NCBI RefSeq assembly: GCF_000747525.1
Contig: NZ_CP009278.1
Coordinates: forward strand, 248,001 to 312,000
DNA: 64,000 nt
Source: Sphingobacterium sp. ML3W
Lineage (GTDB): Bacteria > Bacteroidota > Bacteroidia > Sphingobacteriales > Sphingobacteriaceae
Reading direction: 5' to 3'
In this document: piece after piece, positions 37,976-45,456 of the stretch
Position numbering within the stretch: the first letter of the stretch is position 1
Layout: every line of letters starts with the position of its first letter
Program-made: the position numbers and the translations under genes
The notes under the pieces: model-generated
Told to the model about the DNA's origin: nothing
The model's input: only the letters and a program-made list of their open reading frames with translations
The model's database searches: none

Positions 37976-38554
37976 ATGAAAAAGATTCTCTTAACATTGG
38001 TCATGTTCATATCCACATCTGTTATTTTTCATTCGAAGGCTCAAACACAAAAAATCGATAATTGTGATTTTTTTGATACTGTCGTAAATAACCACAATCA
38101 ACTCTTTCAATTGTCTTGCATTCCATCAGCTGTCGAAATGGTACTAAAGTATTATGAAGTCGTAGATTTTGATTTTTACGACTTACAAAATGAATGGAAA
38201 AACAAAACTGATGGCTCTTTCCGTAATTTTGACAATAAAGAATTATACGGCATTACTTTTTCCCAAAAATTTGTTTTGCCTCGGGATGCAAACTTTCCGA
38301 TAGACAGTCTTTTTCAAACTATAGAAAATGAATTGAAGTCTGGTAAAAAAGTGATTATCTCCCTTCCGGAGGACACAGGATGGCATATGTTTGTTATCTG
38401 CAACCAAACTCCGGATGGCGAATTTGTTTCATATAGCAAACTTGGAAGCCATACATTGATACTTAGAAATACAAAAGAAATTGTGAAAAAGTCTAACGGT
38501 ACGGAAATCATGACTTACAGCACTCCCGCTCGTTTGTCGCGAGGAGGAAAATGA
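37976..38554 (+). CDS. Secreted C39-like (papain-fold) peptidase candidate
   Basis: A 192-residue protein with a signal peptide ending FHSKAQ. The motif NQLFQLSCIPSAVEMVLKYY resembles the Gln-x5-Cys start of C39-like papain-fold peptidases (Gln42, Cys48). His137 in TGWHMFVICNQTPDGEFVSY is placed like the catalytic His, with Asp147 a possible third residue. A cysteine peptidase acting in the periplasm or outside the cell is inferred. It lies 246 bases after the inactive paralogue, with the same start-region sequence (TTTAAATTATGAAAAA), so the pair arose by tandem duplication. Neither gene has a recognised partner. It sits between an IS and the HipBST operon. Confidence 0.6.
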   Translation: MKKILLTLVMFISTSVIFHSKAQTQKIDNCDFFDTVVNNHNQLFQLSCIPSAVEMVLKYYEVVDFDFYDLQNEWKNKTDGSFRNFDNKELYGITFSQKFVLPRDANFPIDSLFQTIENELKSGKKVIISLPEDTGWHMFVICNQTPDGEFVSYSKLGSHTLILRNTKEIVKKSNGTEIMTYSTPARLSRGGK

Positions 38555-38593
38555 CGCTACCTGATAATAAGACTGCTTACTCATCTGTTTTTA

Positions 38594-38790
38594 GTGCCTT
38601 AAAATGCACTATTCGATTAGAAAATAGAGTTGTTATATCATTTTGTCATTAAAAGTGTATTAAAATGCACTTTTAATGATATTTATAGTTTCAGTATCAT
38701 TTTTCACCTTAAAAGAGCACTATACGGCTCTTTTGGTTGTTTTTGTTTTTTTTCCTGTATCTTTAAATAAAAAAGAGCCTTAAGATGCAC
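38594..38790 (+). promoter_or_regulatory. Repeated GNGC-N8-GCAC operators and promoter of the hipBST operon
   Basis: Four related sites: GTGCCTTAAAATGCAC (38594-38609), GTGTATTAAAATGCAC (38655-38670, inside a 32-bp inverted repeat 38647-38678), CACCTTAAAAGAGCAC (38705-38720, extended to an AAAAGAGC/GCTCTTTT dyad at 38711-38734) and GAGCCTTAAGATGCAC (38775-38790). The last contains the hipB start codon. A promoter (TTG 38737-38739, 18 bases, TATCTTTA 38758-38765) lies between sites 3 and 4. This layout suits cooperative autorepression by the HipB-like protein. Confidence 0.6.
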
Positions 38791-39003
38791 TTAGATAAAC
38801 TTATACAACTTGTAAAGTCCCGTAGAGAATCGCTTCAGGTAACACAGGAAATGTTAGCGGATCTATCAGGCGTAGGCTTGAGAACATTGAAACAATTCGA
38901 GAGTGGAAAAGGAAACCCAACATTGAGCACTTTACAAAAACTTGCAGATGCTTTGGGAATGGAGGTTGCACTTAAAGTCAAAGAGTTAAAGACTGATTTA
39001 TGA
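38785..39003 (+). CDS. hipB: HipB-like antitoxin/repressor (Xre helix-turn-helix)
   Basis: A 72-residue DNA-binding protein with one helix-turn-helix (TQEMLADLSGVGLRTLKQFE, then SGKGNPTLSTLQKLADALGM) and a short C-terminal beta strand, the HipB design. It should dimerise on the operators upstream and over its own start codon and repress the operon. Its stop overlaps the next start by ATGA, which implies translational coupling. The family call is firm, and the role in toxin neutralisation follows from the operon. Confidence 0.85.
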   Translation: MHLDKLIQLVKSRRESLQVTQEMLADLSGVGLRTLKQFESGKGNPTLSTLQKLADALGMEVALKVKELKTDL

Positions 39004-39329
39004 GAGCCGCAAAAATATTATTTAAAAACATGGATGCCGGTATTTTGACCCAGCATGATGATGGTACATTTACCTTCCAATATCATGTTTCATGGGTAGA
39101 CGATATTACCAAGCCACCGATCAGCCTTGGCCTCCCCAAAAAATATGCACCTTACGAATCCGAGTTTCTTTTTCCATTTTTTTATAACATGTTACCAGAG
39201 GGCTCGAATAAGCAAATCATTTGTCAGCTTAACCAGATTGATACCGACGATTATTTCGGGCTATTGTTGATTACGGCAAAAAATGATGCAATAGGTGCTG
39301 TCCGAGTACAAAAGATTAATGATATATGA
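39000..39329 (+). CDS. hipS: HipS-like small subunit (HipA N-terminal subdomain as separate protein)
   Basis: A 109-residue protein matching the HipA N-terminal 'couple_hipA' domain, with LFKNMDAGILTQHDDGTFTF early and FLFPFFYNMLPEGSNKQIIC in the middle. In one-piece HipA this is the first ~100 residues; here it ends with its own stop, overlapping hipT by ATGA. In the tripartite HipBST system of enteropathogenic E. coli the equivalent HipS is the antitoxin that blocks the kinase. The same gene order is seen here. That this HipS is the antitoxin is inference from that system. Confidence 0.75.
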   Translation: MRAAKILFKNMDAGILTQHDDGTFTFQYHVSWVDDITKPPISLGLPKKYAPYESEFLFPFFYNMLPEGSNKQIICQLNQIDTDDYFGLLLITAKNDAIGAVRVQKINDI

Positions 39330-40315
39330 ACTTACCGCTTATCACACATTGTCCAGGAACTTTATCTCCAGACTACAGTACGTACAGCCGTAAGTGTCTT
39401 ACCAAGGTATTTGACGGAAAAAAGGTCGATCATGTACTTCCTTTTGGTTCACCTGCCTCTGCTGACCCCAATCTTGAAGAAGAATTTGATCAGAATAGGC
39501 AAGTTATGTCAATTTCAGGAGTTCAGGAGAAATTTTCACTCTTATTGGATAAGAACAAGCTTAGGCTTATTCAAGAAGGGGAACAGGGTAGTTATATTCT
39601 GAAGCCTATTCCGAATGCCGGTACACGTAAAGACCAGATGCCCGCAAACGAGCATCTGACTATGCAGATGGCTAGACAGGTCTATGGTATTGATACGGCA
39701 GACAATGCACTGATCTTCTTCAATGACGGTCAGCCGGCATATCTGACGAAACGGTTTGATCTAAACAAGGATGGTAGCAAGCTTGCCCAAGATGATTTCG
39801 CATCATTGGCAGGACGAACCCCCCAGACCCACGGTTCGGATTATAAATATCAGGGAAACTACCTGCAGATTTTCGAATTGATGCAACGGTTTGTGCCGGC
39901 TTATGCGATTGAAGCGACCAAATTATTGAAGCTTCTAATGTTCAATTATTTGTTCTCTAACGGTGATGCACATTTTAAGAATTTCTCATTACTGGAGACT
40001 ACTTTGGGGGACTATCGGTTAAGTCCGGCCTATGATCTAGTCAACAGCCGTATCCACATTAAGGATAGTGATTTTGCTTTACATGACGGGTTATTGCCCA
40101 AAAATATTGCCCAGGGAAAAATACAGCATCAATTTGCCCTTCTCTCCGAAAAGGCGGGTATTCCGAAAAAGGCATTCGACAAAATGGTAGAAGTCATGAT
40201 ATCGAAGAAAGATTTGGTGGAAGAATTGACATTTGCTTCGTTTTTAGATGATACTACCAAGCGAAACTATTGGCAATCTTATCAGGGCAGATTAAAACAG
40301 CTTCTAAAAGCATGA
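39326..40315 (+). CDS. hipT: HipT-like serine/threonine kinase toxin
   Basis: A 329-residue protein corresponding to the HipA kinase without its N-terminal subdomain. The glycine-rich loop is VMSISGVQEKF with Ser62 and Ser64, an SxS pair as in HipT of E. coli HipBST. ATP-binding Lys93 is in YILKPIP, the catalytic Asp214 in SNGDAHFKNFSLL and the metal-binding Asp237 in LSPAYDLVNS. The 23-residue spacing between the two Asp agrees with known HipT. The enzyme is expected to phosphorylate a translation factor such as an aminoacyl-tRNA synthetase and cause growth arrest. No inactivating change is visible. It is the last gene of a three-gene coupled operon. Confidence 0.82.
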   Translation: MNLPLITHCPGTLSPDYSTYSRKCLTKVFDGKKVDHVLPFGSPASADPNLEEEFDQNRQVMSISGVQEKFSLLLDKNKLRLIQEGEQGSYILKPIPNAGTRKDQMPANEHLTMQMARQVYGIDTADNALIFFNDGQPAYLTKRFDLNKDGSKLAQDDFASLAGRTPQTHGSDYKYQGNYLQIFELMQRFVPAYAIEATKLLKLLMFNYLFSNGDAHFKNFSLLETTLGDYRLSPAYDLVNSRIHIKDSDFALHDGLLPKNIAQGKIQHQFALLSEKAGIPKKAFDKMVEVMISKKDLVEELTFASFLDDTTKRNYWQSYQGRLKQLLKA

Positions 40316-40515
40316 TGCTTGTTGTTTTGAACGATTTCATATTTAGCGTTTATTGCCTGGAGCAGTTGGTGCATGGTCTTTTCTGCGACGGATGCAATAG
40401 TTGCTAAGATACAGAATTGGCTAAATAGGCAATAAATCATGACAGATTAATTAAATATTAAGCAACTTGACTCTTGGGAATAGCCTTTCTATATTTGGAA
40501 ACCGCAACACAGATA

Positions 40516-40574
40516 GACCAGTTCGTCTAGGGGTTAGTACGTTAGATTTTCATTCTAGAAACAGGGATTCGATT
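40516..40574 (+). pseudogene. Truncated tRNA-Glu copy with intact upstream promoter
   Basis: The sequence repeats tRNA-Glu (34846) from its 5' end through the anticodon arm (TTAGATTTTCATTCTAG is identical) and into the T-loop, where the match stops at GATT. The similarity extends upstream: TTTCTATATTTG matches exactly, and a TTG (40467-40469), 20 bases, TATATTTG (40490-40497) promoter remains. The 3' acceptor half is missing, and acceptor (GGCCC to GACCA) and D-stem changes are present, so it cannot fold into a tRNA. It may still be transcribed. Confidence 0.8.
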
Positions 40575-40586
40575 ATTCACTAATTA

Positions 40587-40613
40587 ATAGTGTTCACGTT
40601 TCGTGAATACTAT
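40587..40613 (+). repeat. Hairpin just after the broken tRNA copy
   Basis: ATAGTGTTCACG and CGTGAATACTAT pair with one mismatch around three bases. It has no T-run, so it is a weak terminator at best. Confidence 0.4.
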
Positions 40614-40875
40614 GGGGTAACTCCGTACCATAGTGGAAATTGACTTAGCCTTGTCGGATCGTTCTTCGATCGTTTTAGTGTCGCATTTCGCTGACGAGTG
40701 AAGAACAATCGAAGTGTGACTGAACAATGACTGGCTCTATGGCAAACAAACTGCGGGAAAAAGTAGTTATTGGATAGAAGTGAGGCGCTAGTGTGCCAAA
40801 TAACTATGAATTGGCTCACCAAAGGTAAGCTAGGTAGCCGTCGATTTTATGGTTAGTGTGCAACGGGAACGTGTC

Positions 40876-41185
40876 TTCGCGCTATGGCGGAGAGGTTTCG
40901 ACGGGCGACGAAAGCGTTTAGACCTACGTCTAAGTGATTCAGACGCGAGGGGAAATGGCTTGGACAGTCGGGGAAATGGAATACACCAGTCACTGTGTGG
41001 TTCCGCACTGTGGCGGAGAGGTTTCGACGGACGACGAAAGCGTTTAGACCTACGTCTAAGTGATTCAGACGTGTGGGGAAATCATTTGGACAATCGGGAA
41101 AATGTAGCGGAATGGTATCTGAGTGATTTTGCTATGTGGCGAAATAGTAAAGCTCGTCGGGGGATTCGTTCCGCCATAGCGCGAA
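40876..41185. repeat. 126-bp tandem repeat unit framed by a perfect 16-bp inverted repeat
   Basis: TTCGCGCTATGGCGGA (40876-40891) and its exact reverse complement TCCGCCATAGCGCGAA (41170-41185) frame two tandem copies of a 126-bp unit and a partial third. Each unit contains GGTTTCGACGG, GACGAAAGCGTTTAGACCTA and the nested dyad TTAGAC-CTAC-GTCTAA. A 132-codon frame (40849-41247) crosses it, and its residues repeat every 42, but differences between units mostly change the amino acid, so it is probably not coding. It may be a foldback-type element or a structured RNA. Confidence 0.5.
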
Positions 41186-41334
41186 ATGTGGGTCTTTACG
41201 ACATTGGCCCGGAGCTTTGTTGCTCACAGGATTCGTTATGTGAATGAAAAAGGTTATAAAAACCTCTTTTCTTACGAAAAAAATGGGGTGATAATTTTTT
41301 AAATGCTTATTTTACTAAATGTTTTTGCATTTAT

Positions 41335-41856
41335 TTATTTCGTCCGATAAATATTCGTTTTCTTTTTTTTAGTTGGATGTAGACTGTGATAAATAGAGTC
41401 AGATTTTTGTAGGTCACTTGATAGATTAGTGAGTTTTAAATCAGGATAATATCTCCATAGGATTTGTTTGACAAATTTCAATTCTAATCCGGTACTACTA
41501 ATGAATTCATCGTCTTTTATCAAAATTTCATCTATAATGAAAGGAACAGAAGGAGCATCTAGTAGTATTTTATTGTACTCACTATTTCTAGAATGCTTCA
41601 TTTTTAAGAACTCGCGAAAATCTTTTGGAACAGTTTGTAGCTCGGTCGTAAATTTTCTAAAATCAGCAATAAAAAAATCGCATGCTTTTTGAATTGTATT
41701 TGGAGCAAATTCATAATTCTTTTCTCCAGCTAAAATGTATTCAAGCCATCTTTTTGAAACTTCTAATATGTTTGCAAATACTTCGATAGTTAATCCACTT
41801 TTTTCAAAATGATTCTTGATGTTTTCAGACGTTATTTTAGCATTGTAGGCTTTCAT
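41335..41856 (-). CDS. Hypothetical protein with Xre-like helix-turn-helix
   Basis: A 173-residue protein. The N-terminal part (residues about 9-45: ENIKNHFEKSGLTIEVFANI, then LEVSKRWLEYILAGE) looks like a Xre/Cro helix-turn-helix. The remainder is not recognised, and the end is very Lys-rich (PTKKKKTNIYRTK). It could be a regulator or an orphan antitoxin. A dyad (41940-41963) lies 84 bases upstream of its start and could be an autoregulatory operator. No toxin-like partner is visible next to it. It is AT-rich like the surrounding accessory DNA. Confidence 0.5.
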   Translation of the reverse strand: MKAYNAKITSENIKNHFEKSGLTIEVFANILEVSKRWLEYILAGEKNYEFAPNTIQKACDFFIADFRKFTTELQTVPKDFREFLKMKHSRNSEYNKILLDAPSVPFIIDEILIKDDEFISSTGLELKFVKQILWRYYPDLKLTNLSSDLQKSDSIYHSLHPTKKKKTNIYRTK

Positions 41857-41939
41857 AACTACAAAAGAATACTCAATATCAATTAATAATCCGCAAATAG
41901 TTTCTTTTTATTAATTAATTTTGTTATTTTTGATTATTG

Positions 41940-41963
41940 ATAATCAGATCAGTGTCTGATTAT
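41940..41963. promoter_or_regulatory. 9-bp perfect dyad upstream of the HTH gene
   Basis: ATAATCAGA, six bases, TCTGATTAT. The position between the minus-strand HTH gene and a possible plus-strand small gene suits a shared operator. Confidence 0.4.
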
Positions 41964-42031
41964 AGGTGTTGAGTACAAGAGTCTCTCGTGCAAATTCCGA
42001 GTTTTGCTAAGAACGAGACAGTAGGTCTTCA

Positions 42032-42238
42032 ATGCCCGTAATGATATTTTGTGTATTTTTGATGCACACTATAGCGTTATGGGCCCTATTGTTTGTCGGT
42101 TCTATGGCCCTCGGAAGCCTGCACGGCGATAGCATAGGGCCTAGCTATAGTTTTTTAAGAGACTCGTTTAAATTAAAACTGCGAGTTATGAATTCTCAAA
42201 AACAACAATCAAAGAACATCATCAGCGCTCCCGAGTAG
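42032..42238 (+). CDS. Possible small membrane protein (uncertain)
   Basis: A 68-codon frame from ATG with one strongly hydrophobic segment (about residues 3-28, containing FCVFLMHTIALWALLFVGSM), then a basic, polar tail. Nothing identifies a family, and base composition here is richer in GC than the flanks. It could be a real short membrane protein or a chance frame in a region of IS debris. Confidence 0.2.
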   Translation: MPVMIFCVFLMHTIALWALLFVGSMALGSLHGDSIGPSYSFLRDSFKLKLRVMNSQKQQSKNIISAPE

Positions 42239-42503
42239 CTCGGAGGCGAGGTCATTGATATGACCATCCTATCTTGAAGCACGTGACGCCAATTAAATAA
42301 CCTTGTATGAACTCTTTCAAACGTGCTTAGGTAAATCCAATTTCATTTTATTTTTTAACTGTTGAGCGTGGTGCTTGAGCCATAGATTTCTAGAGTCTAT
42401 CGTACTTAACCATGCTGAACGACCAATCCTAATTAGCATGCAAGAAACTTGCAATAGGGAGAGCTATGTGCTGTCCCCAGGGGAAGAACTGCCTTTGTTT
42501 ATG

Positions 42504-42553
42504 GCTGTTATAATATGTGTTCCGAGTAGTCACGGAAAACATATTATAACAGC
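42504..42553. repeat. Long perfect hairpin (15-bp stem plus inner stem)
   Basis: GCTGTTATAATATGT (42504-42518) and ACATATTATAACAGC (42539-42553) are exact reverse complements. The 20-base loop has an inner TTCCG/CGGAA stem. It lies upstream of the IS1380 remnant and is not followed by a T-run. It could be a small palindromic element or the subterminal hairpin of a lost IS. Confidence 0.55.
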
Positions 42554-42699
42554 TTTACAAGAACTAAGTTTAAGAGAAATCGAGTTGGAGCAGGCACAGA
42601 GGTGCCTAGGTGTAGCTTTGCTCCATCCTCAATTGCCACTTGGGCAAGAGGGAAGCTATTATTCATTATTGATCCACGCAGAAGGCGAGGGGAGTGCAT

Positions 42700-43752
42700 T
42701 TACTGCAGTGGTGAAAAATGACCGTGCAGATACACTGCGTATATCGCTAGTCAACATGACGGTCTATGCATGCTACTTGTATGCATTATGTTATGCTTGG
42801 CTTAATCGATATGTTGGAAGCTTAAAGGGACGCAAGGAGGTAATTATAGATGTGGATGCAACGGATGATAGTACCTATGGAAAGCAGCAACTGTCCATGT
42901 TCAATGGGTATTACGGCCATTTTATGCTCAATGAACTATTTTTTCATGACGGTCAAACTGGGCAAATTATATTACCGGTTCTACGTCCAGGAAATAGCAA
43001 TTCCACTAAGTGGTACGTTGGAATACTTAGAAGAGTAGTAAAGAAAATACGAGCTAGCTATCCAGAAATGAAAATTATAATCCGCACCGATAGTGGTTTT
43101 AGTTGCGCATCATTTTATAAACTTGTAGATGCTTTTACTCTTTATTTTGTAACTGGCCAAGCCGGCAACCCTGTATTTAAAAAGAAAAGTAGAGCGAAGC
43201 GTTCGTGCTGTTAAACATTTATATGTAGATCGAAATATAAAGCATCAGCACTTCGTATCTTTTGCTTACCAAGCTGGCACTTGACATAAAGCCCAAAGGG
43301 CTTATACCAAGGTAGAGATTACAGGTAAAGGACTGAACGTACGTCACTTTATCAGTAACCTAGAAGGCCAAGATGCAAGGGAGATTTACTTCGGTTTTTA
43401 TGTAAAAAGAGGAGATGCTAGTGAAAATAGGATCAAAGAAGTAAAAAACATGTGCTTTTCAGACAGGTTATCTAATCACGGTTTTTTCGCTAACTTCTTC
43501 CGTCTTTTTCTTAGCTGCTTGGCTTACGAGATGTTCTTGCAATTGAAAAACAGAATCCAAAAAACAAAATCAGAAAAGGCTAAGAGGTGGCAAGTCAGCA
43601 CAATAAGAACACATCTCTTAAAAATAGGCGCTACCATAAAAATTACTAAAAGACGAATATACTATCAATTATCCAAGGCCTTTGTTCATCAAAATTTATT
43701 CCGGGAGATAATTAATTGTAATCTTACCCTAACTAGCTACACCCAAAACTAA
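42700..43752 (+). pseudogene. IS1380-family transposase remnant
   Basis: Residues of an IS1380-type DDE transposase are readable: IIDVDATDDSTYGKQQLSMF, LSMFNGYYGHFMLNELFFHD, then VLRPGN, IIRTDSGFSCASFYKLVD, AYTKVEITGKGLNVRHFIS and YFGFYVKRGDASENRIKEVK. The frame is broken near 43200 (the first frame stops at 43214) and a Trp codon has become TGA at 43282-43284. The N-terminal part upstream of about 42700 does not match the family, so the 5' end is also damaged. No terminal repeats were found. It is inactive. Confidence 0.8.
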
Positions 43753-43782
43753 AAAATTCCAATCAGTGACCTCCTCCCAATT

Positions 43783-44640
43783 TCAGGGACATTGGAAAGT
43801 AGAAAAATTTGCTATTTTGACCTGATTTTCAATAAACATTTGAGGTGTTAAATCCCCTAAACAGCTATGGGGTCTGAAGGTATTATATTCGTTTCTCCAG
43901 TCTTCAATTTTCTGCTTGGCATCCTCCAACGAAAGGAACCAATTGGTGTTTAAGCATTCGTCTCGGAAGCTTCCGTTGAACGACTCAATATACGCATTAT
44001 CCGTTGGTTTTCCAGGTCTTGAAAAGACAAGTTCAACTTTTTGTTCGTAGGCCCACCGATCCATTTTCTTTGAGATAAACTCTGATCCGTTATCCCCCTG
44101 AATTTTCTTTGGTTTAACTCCTTTAAACAACCTCAGCTCTTCCAGAACTTCTACAACCTGATAACCTTTTATCCCCTGTCCAACATGGATTGCCATGCAT
44201 TTACGACTATAATTATCCACTATAGTTAAGCAGCGGATTTTCTTCCCATCGAACAGTGCGTCTGCTACGAAGTCCATGCTCCAGCAGTCATGTAAATTGG
44301 AAAACGAAGGTCTTTCAGAACGATTAGAGGCTGCTCTGCAGCGTCTCGGGCGTTTACTCCTTAAATTCAGACCTTCTTCCTTATAGATCCGATATACACG
44401 TTTATGGTTATCAGGCCAACCTTCACGACGTAAAAGAATATAAACACGCCAGAGACCATAACGCACGCGTGTTTCGGCTATATTACGTATCCTTAAGCGT
44501 AATGGAAGATCTTCGCGACGGTGGGCTTTATAGTACCAAACAGAAGTACTTAGTAGTGATACTTCGCATGCTTTCCGCAATGAAACCCGATAGTCCGCAA
44601 TTAATCCCTTCACTATTTTTCTGCGTTGGGAAGGTCTCAA
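43783..44640 (-). CDS. IS407-type transposase OrfB
   Basis: An integrase-core protein of about 285 residues. HTH_21 region KACEVSLLSTSVWYYKAHRR, then DDE residues in DCWSMDFVADALFDGKKI, IQGDNGSEFISKKM and AYIESFNGSFRDECLNTNW. The frame begins at a TTG (44640) directly after the poly-A frameshift region and has no in-frame ATG nearby, so it normally depends on frameshifting from OrfA. The catalytic part itself is complete. Confidence 0.85.
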   Translation of the reverse strand: MRPSQRRKIVKGLIADYRVSLRKACEVSLLSTSVWYYKAHRREDLPLRLRIRNIAETRVRYGLWRVYILLRREGWPDNHKRVYRIYKEEGLNLRSKRPRRCRAASNRSERPSFSNLHDCWSMDFVADALFDGKKIRCLTIVDNYSRKCMAIHVGQGIKGYQVVEVLEELRLFKGVKPKKIQGDNGSEFISKKMDRWAYEQKVELVFSRPGKPTDNAYIESFNGSFRDECLNTNWFLSLEDAKQKIEDWRNEYNTFRPHSCLGDLTPQMFIENQVKIANFSTFQCP

Positions 44641-44902
44641 TACTTTTTTTTAACACATCCTGTAACATCTGCTTATCCAAACTCAGATCGGCGACAAGTT
44701 TCTTCAATTGGATATTTTCTTCTTCAAGTTGGCGTAGTTTTCGGAGTTTAGAAATCCCAAGCCCTCCGTACTTCTTCTTCCAATTATAAAATGTAGCCTC
44801 GCTGATACCCATCTTACGGTAGACTTCCTCCACCCTGGTGCCCGTCTCGGACTGCTTGATCGCAAAGGTAATCTGAGCTTCGGTAAACTTCGATCTTTTC
44901 AT
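44528..44902 (-). CDS. IS407-type transposase OrfA with altered frameshift site
   Basis: The first 88 or so residues are standard: MKRSKFTEAQITFAIKQSET, then GISEATFYNWKKKYGGLGIS and LEEENIQLKKLVADLSLDKQ ending LQDVLKK. In relatives the gene stops just after a run of A bases as KKKx-stop, with OrfB in the -1 frame. Here the run has eight A (reverse strand of 44644-44651). That places OrfB in the +1 frame and lets OrfA run on to 124 residues inside OrfB. One missing A would explain both. The expected family frame relation is from knowledge of IS407 elements. Confidence 0.75.
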   Translation of the reverse strand: MKRSKFTEAQITFAIKQSETGTRVEEVYRKMGISEATFYNWKKKYGGLGISKLRKLRQLEEENIQLKKLVADLSLDKQMLQDVLKKSIETFPTQKNSEGINCGLSGFIAESMRSITTKYFCLVL

Positions 44903-45167
44903 CGTTTTTCCTCCTATTTAAAATTAGTAATTCTATCCTGAATTCTCTACTTTTAAATGCTCCAGTTTTTAGGGGGGAGGTCATAATCAGTACGCTTTTA
45001 AGAGAAATCTTAAAGGCTATGGGATACATATATCTTGTGCTCAAAAAAGTTATTTTTAGGGTAAAATCAATGTCTTAGACAAATGAAATTATACTTGAAA
45101 ACATTGTTTGAAACTCAGAATCTATTGGAAAAAAGCATCCCAGAAATAATATCACCTAAAAACTAGG

Positions 45168-45362
45168 TTAGCAAAATAGGCGTGAATAATGAGGGTTAAG
45201 AAGTTCTTCGGTATTGAACCCACCAACGGCTCTTTTTAGGTAAGACCGCACTGTATTCTTACTCATTCCTAGACTGCGGGCAATTGTCTTTATGCCATTG
45301 CCGTCCTGATACAATCTAATTAATTGTTTTATCTGACTCATTTGTTTTGGTTTTCCAACCAT
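45168..45362 (-). pseudogene. IS21-family IstA N-terminal fragment
   Basis: A 64-codon frame beginning MSQIKQLIRLYQDGNGIKTI and ARSLGMSKNTVRSYLKRAVG, the helix-turn-helix start of IstA transposases. It ends at a stop where the real protein would go on for about 450 more residues, and no IstB is near. The rest was lost, perhaps when neighbouring insertions occurred. The upstream stretch near 45405-45440 may be the old IS end. Confidence 0.75.
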
Positions 45363-45456
45363 CAGTTATCCAAATTATTTGATCACTAACTAACAAAAAC
45401 TACTCGCAAAGGGGTCAGTATGCGCCAGCATATCCACCTAACTTCCGCACGCTCAG

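Larger units (their letters stand above)
40316..40848. other. 533-bp gene-poor region between hipT and the tandem repeat
   Basis: It contains the truncated tRNA-Glu copy and a hairpin (both listed). The remainder, including 40614-40848, is less AT-rich than its surroundings with short repeated words but no supported gene. A 70-codon frame on the minus strand shows no family features. Confidence 0.45.
43767..44983 (-). mobile_element. IS3-family, IS407-type insertion sequence
   Basis: A 1217-bp element with ends TGACCTCCTCCCAATTTCAG (left) and TGACCTCCCCCCTAAAAACT (right, other strand). Length and OrfA/OrfB layout are those of IS407-type elements. The flanks share AATCAG (43761-43766 and 44985-44990), offset by one base, which may mark the target duplication. 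The OrfA-OrfB junction carries a frame change (see OrfA), so transposase fusion is probably impaired. Confidence 0.8.

Noticed and set aside
40516..40574. Second functional tRNA-Glu
   Set aside because: The 3' acceptor strand and part of the T-arm are missing, so no cloverleaf can form.
34846..40574. Classical tRNA-integrated island with attL and attR
   Set aside because: The right copy keeps the 5' half and promoter rather than the 3' end, and no integrase gene is present in the interval.
40849..41247. 132-codon frame with a 42-residue internal repeat read as a protein
   Set aside because: The differences between repeat units mostly change the amino acid, the region is bounded by DNA inverted repeats and the sequence resembles no protein family, so a DNA or RNA repeat is more likely.
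41940..42031. Riboswitch or structured leader before the small frame at 42032
   Set aside because: One dyad is seen but no known riboswitch core could be recognised, and the downstream frame is itself doubtful.
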